A stretch of DNA of 64,000 bases from Sphingomonas echinoides ATCC 14820 (lineage in GTDB: Bacteria > Pseudomonadota > Alphaproteobacteria > Sphingomonadales > Sphingomonadaceae): positions 480,305 through 544,304 of the forward strand of contig NZ_JH584235.1 of NCBI RefSeq assembly GCF_000241465.1, given 5' to 3'. Each line of letters opens with the position of its first letter. Positions within the stretch are counted from its first letter, which is position 1. Positions 9,427-16,831 of this stretch are shown here, piece by piece. A program made the translations under genes and the position numbers. Below the pieces are notes generated by a model, which did not search any database, was not told the origin of the DNA, and saw only the letters and a program-made list of their open reading frames with translations.

Positions 9427-10893
9427 ATGACGCACGCTTCCAGCCCCGCCGCCGCCATCGTCGCCGAGCTCGACCGGCTTTATCGCGCTTCGGTCGACCG
9501 CCTGCAGGCGGCGCTGACCACCTATCTCACCACCGGCACCCCGCCCCCGCCCGCAAGTCGCAGCGATGGCAGCTTTGCTTACCCTGAAATCCGCCTGCGC
9601 TATCGCGGCGGCAGTGACCGCCCGACCCCGGGACGCTCGTTCGGGCGGCTGGTGACGGAGGGCGATTATGCGATCAGCGTCACGAAGCCCGCAATTTTCG
9701 CGGATTATCTGACCGAGCAATTGACGCTGCTGATCGAAGATTATGACGTCACCGTCGAAGCCGTCGAGGGCCGCCAAGAAATCCCTTTCCCCTATGTCAT
9801 CGATCCCGGCCATGCGCTGAGCCTGGACCAGGTTTCCGCGCTGGAACTGGCGCGGCATTTCCCGGCGACCGACCTGGCGCACATTGGCGACGAGATTGCC
9901 GACGGGCTCTACACCGTCGCCGACGGCGCGCGACCGCTGGCGCTGTTCGATGGCTTGCGCACCGACTTCTCGCTCGCACGGTTGCGGCATTATACCGGCA
10001 CGCCGCCCGAACATGTTCAGCGCTATGTGCTGTTCACCAATTACCACCGCTATGTTGACGAGTTCGTCCGCTGGGCGTGCGCGCAACTGGAGCCCGGTGA
10101 AGACGGCAAGCCGAGCCGCTACACCGGCGTTTCGGGTGCCGGCGGCGTGGTGATGCGCGCAGGCGACGATGTCGACGCAATGCTCGCCGATAGCAGCGCA
10201 TGGCGGCGGCACCAGATGCCGGCCTATCATTTGATGGCCGAAGACGGCACCGGCATCACGCTGGTCAATATCGGCGTGGGACCGGCCAACGCCAAGACGA
10301 TTTGCGATCATCTGGCGGTGCTGCGCCCCGAGGCGTGGTTGATGATCGGCCATTGCGGTGGCCTGCGCCCGAGCCAGCGGATCGGCGACTATGTCCTCGC
10401 CCACGCCTATCTGCGTGACGACCATGTGCTCGACGATGTTCTGCCCCCGGCAATCCCGGTGCCCGCCATTGCCGAAGTGCAATTGGCGCTCGCCCGCGCC
10501 GCCGAGACAATTTCGGGCCAGTCGGGCGACGAACTGAAGCGCCGCCTGCGCACCGGCACGATCGTCACCACCGACGATCGCAATTGGGAATTGCAATATT
10601 CGCGCTCCGCACTGCGCTTCTCGCTCAGCCGTGCGGTCGGCATCGACATGGAATCAGCGACGATCGCGGCACAGGGCTACCGCTTCCGCGTGCCCTACGG
10701 CACGTTGCTGTGCGTGTCGGACAAGCCGCTGCACGGCGAATTGAAGCTGCCGGGTCAGGCCAACCGCTTCTACGAACGCGCGATCAGCGAGCATATGCGG
10801 ATCGGCATCGAGGCGTGTGAGGAACTGCGCCGCGAGGGCAAGAAATTGCACAGCCGCAAGCTGCGCGCCTTCAACGAACCGCCGTTCCGCTAA
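9427..10893 (+). CDS. amn: AMP nucleosidase
   Basis: 488 residues. It hydrolyses AMP to adenine and ribose 5-phosphate in purine salvage and adenylate control. The N-terminal AMN domain (YPEIRLRYRG, about residues 55-64) precedes the catalytic nucleoside-phosphorylase-like domain, with the GHCGGLRPSQRIGDYVLAHA stretch and a late IDMESATIAAQGYRFRVPYG segment that carries the substrate-binding Met-Glu. The length matches the proteobacterial enzyme. ATG 9427 has no strong Shine-Dalgarno sequence; the preceding terminator implies its own promoter in the short gap. The following small gene is in the same direction. Confidence 0.95.
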   Translation: MTHASSPAAAIVAELDRLYRASVDRLQAALTTYLTTGTPPPPASRSDGSFAYPEIRLRYRGGSDRPTPGRSFGRLVTEGDYAISVTKPAIFADYLTEQLTLLIEDYDVTVEAVEGRQEIPFPYVIDPGHALSLDQVSALELARHFPATDLAHIGDEIADGLYTVADGARPLALFDGLRTDFSLARLRHYTGTPPEHVQRYVLFTNYHRYVDEFVRWACAQLEPGEDGKPSRYTGVSGAGGVVMRAGDDVDAMLADSSAWRRHQMPAYHLMAEDGTGITLVNIGVGPANAKTICDHLAVLRPEAWLMIGHCGGLRPSQRIGDYVLAHAYLRDDHVLDDVLPPAIPVPAIAEVQLALARAAETISGQSGDELKRRLRTGTIVTTDDRNWELQYSRSALRFSLSRAVGIDMESATIAAQGYRFRVPYGTLLCVSDKPLHGELKLPGQANRFYERAISEHMRIGIEACEELRREGKKLHSRKLRAFNEPPFR

Positions 10894-10966
10894 ACGCTTG
10901 AACCGGGCCGGGGAAACACCCGTCCCCTCGCGCGTTACGCCTGCTCAACGAACAAGGGAGCCGCTC

Positions 10967-11311
10967 ATGGCCACGCCGCCGAAAAAACCGACCGACACCG
11001 CGACCAAGCCCGCGACGCCGCGCAAACCCGCAACGCCGCGCAAGCCTGCTGCTCCGCGCAAGGCGACCGCGAAAAAGGCTCCGGCGACCAAGACCGCCGC
11101 GACGCCGACGCGCAACCGCTGGGGCCTGGCCGCGATCATTGGCGGCGTGGCGGCAGTCGGTGCGGCTGCGGCGGCGCTGTTCACCCTGCGCAGCAGCACG
11201 CCCAAGACCGAGCCGCTGAACCCCGGCGAACATGCGCATCAGGCCGATGGCAGCGATTCGAGTGCCTCGTTCCAGGCGGGCATCGCCGATGAAGGGACGA
11301 TCCCCAACTGA
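10967..11311 (+). CDS. Lys/Ala/Pro-rich protein with one membrane helix
   Basis: 114 residues. The N-terminal half is a histone-H1-like low-complexity tract with repeated KPATPRKP/KPAAPRKA units (residues 12-36), followed by a single hydrophobic segment (WGLAAIIGGVAAVGAAAAALF, about 51-71) and a polar tail. The positive tract next to the helix would favour the cytoplasmic side and contact with nucleic acid or membrane phosphate, but that is inference. ATG 10967 follows AGGGAG. The gene lies 73 bases after amn and may be cotranscribed. No function is known to me. Confidence 0.65.
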   Translation: MATPPKKPTDTATKPATPRKPATPRKPAAPRKATAKKAPATKTAATPTRNRWGLAAIIGGVAAVGAAAAALFTLRSSTPKTEPLNPGEHAHQADGSDSSASFQAGIADEGTIPN

Positions 11312-11348
11312 GGAGACCTATCGCCCGGCCTCGCGCCGGGGGCCAAAA

Positions 11349-11379
11349 GGTTTGGGGGAAGGCAGACCGACCTTCCCCC
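11349..11379. terminator. Possible terminator between convergent genes
   Basis: Inverted repeat GGGGGAAGG/CCTTCCCCC (about 11353-11361/11370-11378) between two convergent genes. It lacks a clean T-tract on the plus strand. A second short hairpin (CCCGGC/GCCGGG) lies just upstream. Confidence 0.45.
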
Positions 11380-11385
11380 CAAGCA

Positions 11386-13224
11386 TCACCACCCCTGCGG
11401 CTTGCCCTCATTCTGCTTGTCCAGCCACGCTTTTAGCGGCGCGAAATAATCGACCATCGCTTGGCCCGAAATCTCGCGGGAGCCAGTGAACACGGCCAGC
11501 GCCTCGGGCCAGGGCTTGGACTGGCCCATTTCCAGCATGGCGTTCAATTTCGCGCCAACTTCCTTATTGCCGTAGAAGGAGCAGCGATGCAGCGGCCCGG
11601 TCCAGCCCGATTGCTTGCACGCCGCCTGATAGAATTGGAACTGATAGAGCCGCGCGAGGAAGTAGCGCGCATAGGGCACGCTGGCCGCGACATGGTATTT
11701 CGCGCCCGGATCGAAGCGCGTTTCGTCGCGCGCGACCGGGGGGACGATCCCCTGATATTTCAGGCGCAGGTCGTTCCAGCTCTTTTCATATTGCCCCGCA
11801 GGCGTCGCGCCTGAGAAGACGCCCCAGCGCCATTTGTCGACCAGCAGGCCAAACGGCAGGAAGGCGACCTTGTCCATCGCCTGCTTGAGCAGCAGGCCGA
11901 TATCCTTGTCGGGGCTCGGCACCTTGGCCGGATCGAGCAGGCCGATCTTCACCAGATAATCGGGCGTGATCGACAAAGCGACGAAATCGCCGATGGCTTC
12001 GTGGAAGCCGTCATTCGCGCCATTCTCGTACAGGAAAGGCTGATTTTTATAGGCGCGCTGGTAGTAATTGTGGCCCATCTCGTGATGGATCGTAACGAAA
12101 TCATCGCCATTGACCTTGGTGCACATCTTGATGCGCACGTCATCCTTGCTGTCGATGTCCCAGGCCGAGGCATGGCAGACCACTTCGCGGTCGGCCGGCT
12201 TCACGATTTGCGAACGCGCCCAGAAGGTGTCGGGCAGCGGCTTGAAGCCGAGCGAGGAATAGAAGCCCTCGCCGGTCTTGAACATCTTGATCGGGTCATA
12301 GCCCTTGGCCTTGAGCAAATCGCCGACATCATAGCCGACATCGCCCGCGCCTGCCGGGGCGACCACATCATAAATATTGCCCCATTCCTGCGCCCACATA
12401 TTGCCGAGCAGATCGGCACGGATCGGGCCCGTCTTGGGCTGCACCGCGTCGCCATATTGGGCGTTGAGTTTCCAGCGGACATAGGTGTGGAGCGCCTTGT
12501 AGAGCGGCTCGACTTGCTTCCACAGCGTATCGGTGGTGGCCTCGAACTGCGCAGGGGTCATGTCATAGCCCGAGCGCCACAGCGCGCCGACATCGGCATA
12601 GCCAAGGCCCTTGGCGCCCTGATTGGCGATCACCACTTCGCGTGCGAAATCCTTGCGCATCGGCGCGCCGACCGAGTCATGCCAGCTAACCCACATCTCC
12701 TTCGACTTGGCAGGATCGCGCACCGTGCCCATCGCCGCCTCGATGTCGCTGCCGTTGATCGGCTTGCCATCGAGCGTGCCCTTGCCCTTGCCATAATCGG
12801 AGCCCAGCTTGGTTACGATCGTCGAAAGCTCGGATGCGGCACCCGGCGTCGTCGGCGCGGGCAGCGTCAGGCCGTTGCGCAGCAGATCGATCTTGCGCTT
12901 GGTATCGAACGACAGGCCGGGCACGCCGGCATATTTCGCGGCCTCCAGTGCAAAGCGAACCCCCATCTCGGTCCCCTCGGCACCGAATTTCGCGGCGATC
13001 GCGTCGGTATCATCGGTGATGTAGGTCGCGTTGATCCACGCCGCCTGCTGCGCGGGGGTGGAGAATTCGGCCAATTCCTTTTCGGCACGCGCGACAAAGG
13101 CGTCGGCCTCGGCAGCCGTCGGCGCGGCGGTGGTGGCAGCGGGCGCGGGTGCCGGGCTGGCGAAAGCCGGTGCCGCCGCCAGCGACAGAATAAGGGCGAG
13201 CGACGAAATTCCAGTGCGGATCAT
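11386..13224 (-). CDS. M2 family metallopeptidase (ACE-like peptidyl-dipeptidase), exported
   Basis: 612 residues with a signal peptide (MIRTGISSLALILSLAAAPAFA). Peptidase family M2 (angiotensin-converting-enzyme type) removes C-terminal dipeptides with one zinc ion. The zinc motif HEMGH is at about residues 381-385, followed by the downstream glutamate segment NDGFHEAIGDFVAL, the expected gluzincin arrangement. Bacterial M2 enzymes of roughly this size occur in xanthomonads and sphingomonads and act in the periplasm on peptides. I chose ATG 13224 over an ATG six codons earlier because it begins the signal peptide and follows GGGGA. Ala/Pro-rich residues 22-38 form a linker after the signal. 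Confidence 0.93.
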   Translation of the reverse strand: MIRTGISSLALILSLAAAPAFASPAPAPAATTAAPTAAEADAFVARAEKELAEFSTPAQQAAWINATYITDDTDAIAAKFGAEGTEMGVRFALEAAKYAGVPGLSFDTKRKIDLLRNGLTLPAPTTPGAASELSTIVTKLGSDYGKGKGTLDGKPINGSDIEAAMGTVRDPAKSKEMWVSWHDSVGAPMRKDFAREVVIANQGAKGLGYADVGALWRSGYDMTPAQFEATTDTLWKQVEPLYKALHTYVRWKLNAQYGDAVQPKTGPIRADLLGNMWAQEWGNIYDVVAPAGAGDVGYDVGDLLKAKGYDPIKMFKTGEGFYSSLGFKPLPDTFWARSQIVKPADREVVCHASAWDIDSKDDVRIKMCTKVNGDDFVTIHHEMGHNYYQRAYKNQPFLYENGANDGFHEAIGDFVALSITPDYLVKIGLLDPAKVPSPDKDIGLLLKQAMDKVAFLPFGLLVDKWRWGVFSGATPAGQYEKSWNDLRLKYQGIVPPVARDETRFDPGAKYHVAASVPYARYFLARLYQFQFYQAACKQSGWTGPLHRCSFYGNKEVGAKLNAMLEMGQSKPWPEALAVFTGSREISGQAMVDYFAPLKAWLDKQNEGKPQGW

Positions 13225-13276
13225 GTGAGTCCCCGTGTGCAACGATGGCGCAACCTGTGCGCCACCGCGCGTGGGG

Positions 13277-14038
13277 TCAAGCCGCTAGAAACGCTGCAAT
13301 CGCCATGCCCAATTCGGGTTTGAGCACCGCGCTCATATGGTTGCCGGGGATCGCCTGATAGCGCGCATCGGGCAGCGCCGCCGCGAGGTCCTGCGCCGAG
13401 CCGTTGTCGTCGTCGTCCTCGCCGGTCAGGATCAGCGTCGGCGTGGTGATGTGGCCCAGCGCATCGCGCGGCGTATCGACGAAGGTGTCGAGAATGTGCA
13501 GCAACGCGACCGGATCGCCCCCGGTCGTCTTGAGGAACGCCTCGGTCAGCCATTCGCTACTGCCCCGCGCAAAGCTGCCGAGGTTGGTCAGCACGTTGTG
13601 GAAATAGCTGCCACGCCCGGCGGTATCGACAATGCCCTGCAACCCCATGCCGGAGATGACCGCGCGGCGTGGCCTCGCGCCATTGGCGAGCATCCGCATC
13701 GCGGTGCGGCCGCCGAGCGAATAGCCAGCGAGATCGTAGTCGCTGAGGCCAAGATGCGCGATCAACGCAAAGCCATCGCGCATCAGCACGTCGGGCGGAT
13801 AGGCAGCAGCATCGTGCGGCTTGGCGCTGTCACCGTGCGCGCGCAGATCGGGCATGATCACCCGGAAACCCGCCTCGGCGATGCGCGCCGCATGGCCGTA
13901 TTTGATCCAGTTGATCGTCGCGTTGGAGAAATAGCCGTGGATCAGCACCACGGGCTGCCCCTCGCCCAGCTCGCGCCACGCCAAGCGGATGCCGTCGAAA
14001 CTGTCGAAAAACTGAGGTTCAGTCGGGGAGTTTGCCAA
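13277..14038 (-). CDS. Alpha/beta hydrolase
   Basis: 253 residues with the alpha/beta-hydrolase layout: oxyanion-hole motif VLIHGYFSN (about 31-39), DLRAHGDS, nucleophile elbow GYSLGG with Ser107, an acid in ILTGEDDDDNGS, and a late histidine in GNHMSAVL. There is no signal peptide, so it is cytoplasmic. Substrate unknown; family members include esterases and haloalkane- or epoxide-type hydrolases. It lies 52 bases after the M2 peptidase start in the same direction but each could have its own promoter. Confidence 0.9.
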   Translation of the reverse strand: MANSPTEPQFFDSFDGIRLAWRELGEGQPVVLIHGYFSNATINWIKYGHAARIAEAGFRVIMPDLRAHGDSAKPHDAAAYPPDVLMRDGFALIAHLGLSDYDLAGYSLGGRTAMRMLANGARPRRAVISGMGLQGIVDTAGRGSYFHNVLTNLGSFARGSSEWLTEAFLKTTGGDPVALLHILDTFVDTPRDALGHITTPTLILTGEDDDDNGSAQDLAAALPDARYQAIPGNHMSAVLKPELGMAIAAFLAA

Positions 14039-14116
14039 GGCATTTTATCCTGCGTTTCGCCGATCGGAGGTTGAGCTCCGCATGGCGTCAAAGCGTCCTT
14101 AGTTCCGCCTCGGTCC

Positions 14117-14524
14117 TCACGCCAGCAACTCGATATGGTCGCGATATGCGCTCTCGCTCACCACGTTCGCAAACTTGCGATCGGATGTCAGCATTACACA
14201 GCGCCGTTCGATAGCGAGTGCCAGATACAGACAGTCATACAAGGCATGGCGCAGCGTGATCGACATTTCCAGCGCGGCATCAAGAAGCGCGGTGGCGGGC
14301 ACCAGATCCGGCATGATTGAGGCTACCGCCCCTAGCGCCGTATACGCCTGTTCGACGGGTAACCCGCCATAGCGGACCTTTTTGGACAGCGCGCTGGCGA
14401 TCTCGGCGTGCAGCCAATCAGGCGCGACGCGGTCTGGCTCTCGCTCGATACGATCAACCGCTTCAGCCGACCCCTGTTCCTGCGTCAGCAGCTTGATCAC
14501 GACGCTTGCGTCGAGCACGATCAT
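14117..14524 (-). CDS. PIN-domain toxin (VapC/FitB type)
   Basis: 135 residues, a PIN-domain ribonuclease toxin. Acidic active-site residues are visible in the N-terminal LDASVVIK (Asp5), LHAEIASAL (Glu), DCLYLALA (Asp) and the late TSDRKFANV (Asp). It is the second gene of a two-gene toxin-antitoxin operon: its ATG shares the A of the antitoxin TGA stop (ATGA overlap), so translation is coupled. The partner is a ribbon-helix-helix protein, which makes the FitAB subtype most likely. The target RNA is unknown. Confidence 0.92.
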   Translation of the reverse strand: MIVLDASVVIKLLTQEQGSAEAVDRIEREPDRVAPDWLHAEIASALSKKVRYGGLPVEQAYTALGAVASIMPDLVPATALLDAALEMSITLRHALYDCLYLALAIERRCVMLTSDRKFANVVSESAYRDHIELLA

Positions 14525-14769
14525 CAGCGCGCGTCGCGATCTTCGCGAATGAGGTCGGTGCTGTCGATGGCCGCCGCCGACGTCGGCGTTTGCGCGCGCA
14601 ATTCTTCAGACAACGCCCTCAATTCCGCCCCGGATAGCCTCACTTTAGGCCGAGCCTGCGCCAATGCCGAGCGTAACTCAGCCTCGAGCGAGCGACCGTT
14701 CCGTTCCGCCGCAACCTTGTAATCGCGCAGCAAATCGTCGTCGAGCTTGCGGATCAGAACCTGTCCCAT
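14524..14769 (-). CDS. FitA-like ribbon-helix-helix antitoxin
   Basis: 81 residues. The N-terminus (MGQVLIRKLDDDLLRDYKVA, then NGRSLEAELRSAL) is a ribbon-helix-helix DNA-binding fold of the FitA/Arc type; the charged C-terminal part would wrap the PIN toxin. Antitoxins of this class repress their own operon, and a perfect 12+3+12 inverted repeat lies just 4 bases upstream of the start codon. There is no recognisable Shine-Dalgarno sequence between that repeat and the ATG, so initiation may be leaderless or weak. Confidence 0.9.
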   Translation of the reverse strand: MGQVLIRKLDDDLLRDYKVAAERNGRSLEAELRSALAQARPKVRLSGAELRALSEELRAQTPTSAAAIDSTDLIREDRDAR

Positions 14770-14773
14770 GAAG

Positions 14774-14800
14774 GCGATGATAGCATATTGCTATCATCGC
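14774..14800. promoter_or_regulatory. Operator palindrome of the FitAB-type operon
   Basis: Perfect inverted repeat with arms GCGATGATAGCA and TGCTATCATCGC around a TAT centre (14774-14785/14789-14800). Immediately upstream of the antitoxin ATG, it is the expected site for autorepression by the ribbon-helix-helix protein and occupies the place where -10 and leader would be. Confidence 0.85.
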
Positions 14801-14814
14801 TTCAAACGTGTCGC

Positions 14815-15843
14815 TCAATCCGCCTTCTTCAAATAGCGCCGCCCCAGCAATTCCGCGATCTGCACCGCGTTCAGTGCAGCACCCTTGCGGAGATTGTCCG
14901 ACACGCACCACAAGGACAGGCCGTTCTCCACGGTCGAATCCTCGCGCACGCGGCTGATAAAGGTCGCATATTCGCCGACGCACTCGACCGGCGTCACGTA
15001 TCCGCCGTCTTCGCGCTTGTCGACGAGCATCACGCCCGGCGCCTCGCGCAGGATCTTCTGCGCCTGGTCGGCCGAAATTTCATTCTCGAACTCGATGTTG
15101 ATCGCTTCCGAGTGGCCCACGAACACCGGCACGCGCACGCACGTCGCGGTGACCTTGATCTTGGTGTCGAGGATCTTCTTGGTCTCGACCACCATCTTCC
15201 ACTCTTCCTTGGTCGACCCGTCGTCGAGGAAGCTGTCAATGTGCGGGATCACGTTGAAGGCGATCTGCTTGGTGAACTTCTTGGCTTCCGCCGAATCGCC
15301 GACGAAGATGTTGCGTGACTGCTCGAACAGCTCGTCCATGCCCGCCTTGCCTGCGCCCGAAACCGACTGATAGGTCGCGACGACGACGCGCTTGATCTTG
15401 GCGAAATCGTGCAGTGGCTTGAGCGCCACGACCATCTGCGCGGTCGAGCAGTTCGGGTTGGCGATGATGTTGCGCTTGGTATAGCCCGCGATCGCATCGG
15501 GGTTCACTTCCGGCACGATCAGCGGCACATCCGGGTCCATGCGGTAGAGCGACGAATTGTCGATCACCGTGCAACCGGCAGCGGCAAAGCGCGGCGCGTG
15601 GATCTTGGTCGCGTCAGACCCGATGGCGAACAGCGCCATGTCCCAACCGGTGGGATCGAAATTGTCGATATTCTGCACCTTGAGCTTGCGCCCAGTCTCA
15701 CCGAAATCGACCTCGTCACCCTGGCTGCGCGACGATGCCACCACCGCAATGTCCGCCAGCGGGAATTCGCGCTCCGCCAGAATATTGAGCATCTCGCGCC
15801 CGACATTGCCCGTCGCGCCCGCGACCACGATCCTGTAACCCAT
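14815..15843 (-). CDS. asd: Aspartate-semialdehyde dehydrogenase
   Basis: 342 residues. It reduces aspartyl-4-phosphate to aspartate semialdehyde with NADPH, feeding lysine/diaminopimelate, threonine and methionine synthesis. The N-terminal nucleotide-binding motif VAGATGNVGREML and the catalytic cysteine Cys132 in IIANPNCSTAQM are intact. The late GHSEAINIEFE segment is also conserved. ATG 15843 follows GGAGGATTAC, an excellent ribosome site; in-frame ATGs further upstream have none. The gene ends 15 bases from the TA operator, so the TA pair sits directly downstream in the same direction. Confidence 0.97.
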   Translation of the reverse strand: MGYRIVVAGATGNVGREMLNILAEREFPLADIAVVASSRSQGDEVDFGETGRKLKVQNIDNFDPTGWDMALFAIGSDATKIHAPRFAAAGCTVIDNSSLYRMDPDVPLIVPEVNPDAIAGYTKRNIIANPNCSTAQMVVALKPLHDFAKIKRVVVATYQSVSGAGKAGMDELFEQSRNIFVGDSAEAKKFTKQIAFNVIPHIDSFLDDGSTKEEWKMVVETKKILDTKIKVTATCVRVPVFVGHSEAINIEFENEISADQAQKILREAPGVMLVDKREDGGYVTPVECVGEYATFISRVREDSTVENGLSLWCVSDNLRKGAALNAVQIAELLGRRYLKKAD

Positions 15844-15904
15844 GTAATCCTCCAATTCGGACCGCGCCCGTAGCGACATTACGCGCGGACGTCCAATCGC
15901 TTTG

Positions 15905-16621
15905 CTAATCGTGCGTGCGCGCTTGCCACGTCGCATGGGAAATTCCATGAACGGTAGCGAGATGATCGGTCAGCGCGTCGAGCTCGCTGCCTGCAATATT
16001 GGTACGCACCAGCTTGGCTACAATCTCCACGCGATCTTCGCCGCGTGCGACCACGTCGAGTTCGGCCACCGGGAGTTGCGCGGCTTCCAGATGCTCGGTC
16101 AGCAAATCGCCCATCGGCCCGGCTTCATCGGCATCGGTGGTGATCGTCACAGTATAGGTCGCCTCGACGCTGCGCCCTTCGAGCGGGATGCGGTTGATCG
16201 CATCGACCAGCGGCCGCAGCATCGTGTTGGCGAGGATAACGAAGCCGGTCAGCAGCACCGCTTCGGCGATCAGATCGCTCCCCGCGATCGCGCCGACCGC
16301 GGCCGAGCACCACAGGGTCGCCGCGGTATTAAGCCCGCGGACGTTCATCCCCTCCTTCATGATCACGCCCGCGCCGAGGAAGCCGATCCCCGACACGACA
16401 TACGCGATGATGCGGATCGACTCGACGTCGCCGCCGAGCCGCTGCCCAAGATCGACGAACGCCGCCGACCCCAATGCGACCAGCGCATTGGTGCGCAGGC
16501 CCGCGGTGCGCTGCCGATATTGCCGCTCGGCCCCGATCAGCGTGCCGAGCAGGAACGCCGCCAAATAGCTGACGACCGTGTCGAGGAACGGCCACAGATG
16601 GAAGGTGGTGAGGAAGCGCAT
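15905..16621 (-). CDS. MgtC/SapB family membrane protein
   Basis: 238 residues. The N-terminal two thirds hold four to five membrane helices with the family signatures GTLIGAERQYRQRTAGLRTN and GIGFLGAGVIMKEG; the C-terminal 80 residues are a soluble ACT-like domain. MgtC proteins influence Mg2+ homeostasis, membrane potential and acid or intracellular stress; the environmental function is poorly defined. It lies 61 bases upstream of asd in the same direction. Confidence 0.92.
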   Translation of the reverse strand: MRFLTTFHLWPFLDTVVSYLAAFLLGTLIGAERQYRQRTAGLRTNALVALGSAAFVDLGQRLGGDVESIRIIAYVVSGIGFLGAGVIMKEGMNVRGLNTAATLWCSAAVGAIAGSDLIAEAVLLTGFVILANTMLRPLVDAINRIPLEGRSVEATYTVTITTDADEAGPMGDLLTEHLEAAQLPVAELDVVARGEDRVEIVAKLVRTNIAGSELDALTDHLATVHGISHATWQARTHD

Positions 16622-16689
16622 GATGCTCGCGCTTTATGGGAGCGCGGTGGCCGAGGCTAGAGGGCGGTGGCAAGACGGCACTAAACTAC

Positions 16690-16786
16690 CCGTCACCCCG
16701 GGCTTGTCCCGGGGTCCACCGCGATCCCATCCTCCCAGCGTTGATATAGCCGCCGAGTGGACCCCGGCACGAGGCCGGGGTGACGG
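16690..16786. repeat. Palindromic intergenic repeat (family CGTCACCCCGGG)
   Basis: A 97-bp element with outer arms CCGTCACCCCGG... and ...CCGGGGTGACGG and inner GTCC/GGAC arms, each half also forming its own hairpin. It lies in the gap between the MgtC-like and S9 peptidase genes. This type of REP-like element is common in sphingomonad intergenic DNA. Confidence 0.8.
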
Positions 16787-16831
16787 AAGCGGCATAGGAC
16801 AGCCCGACCTCTGCCGGGGAAGCGCATTGCG

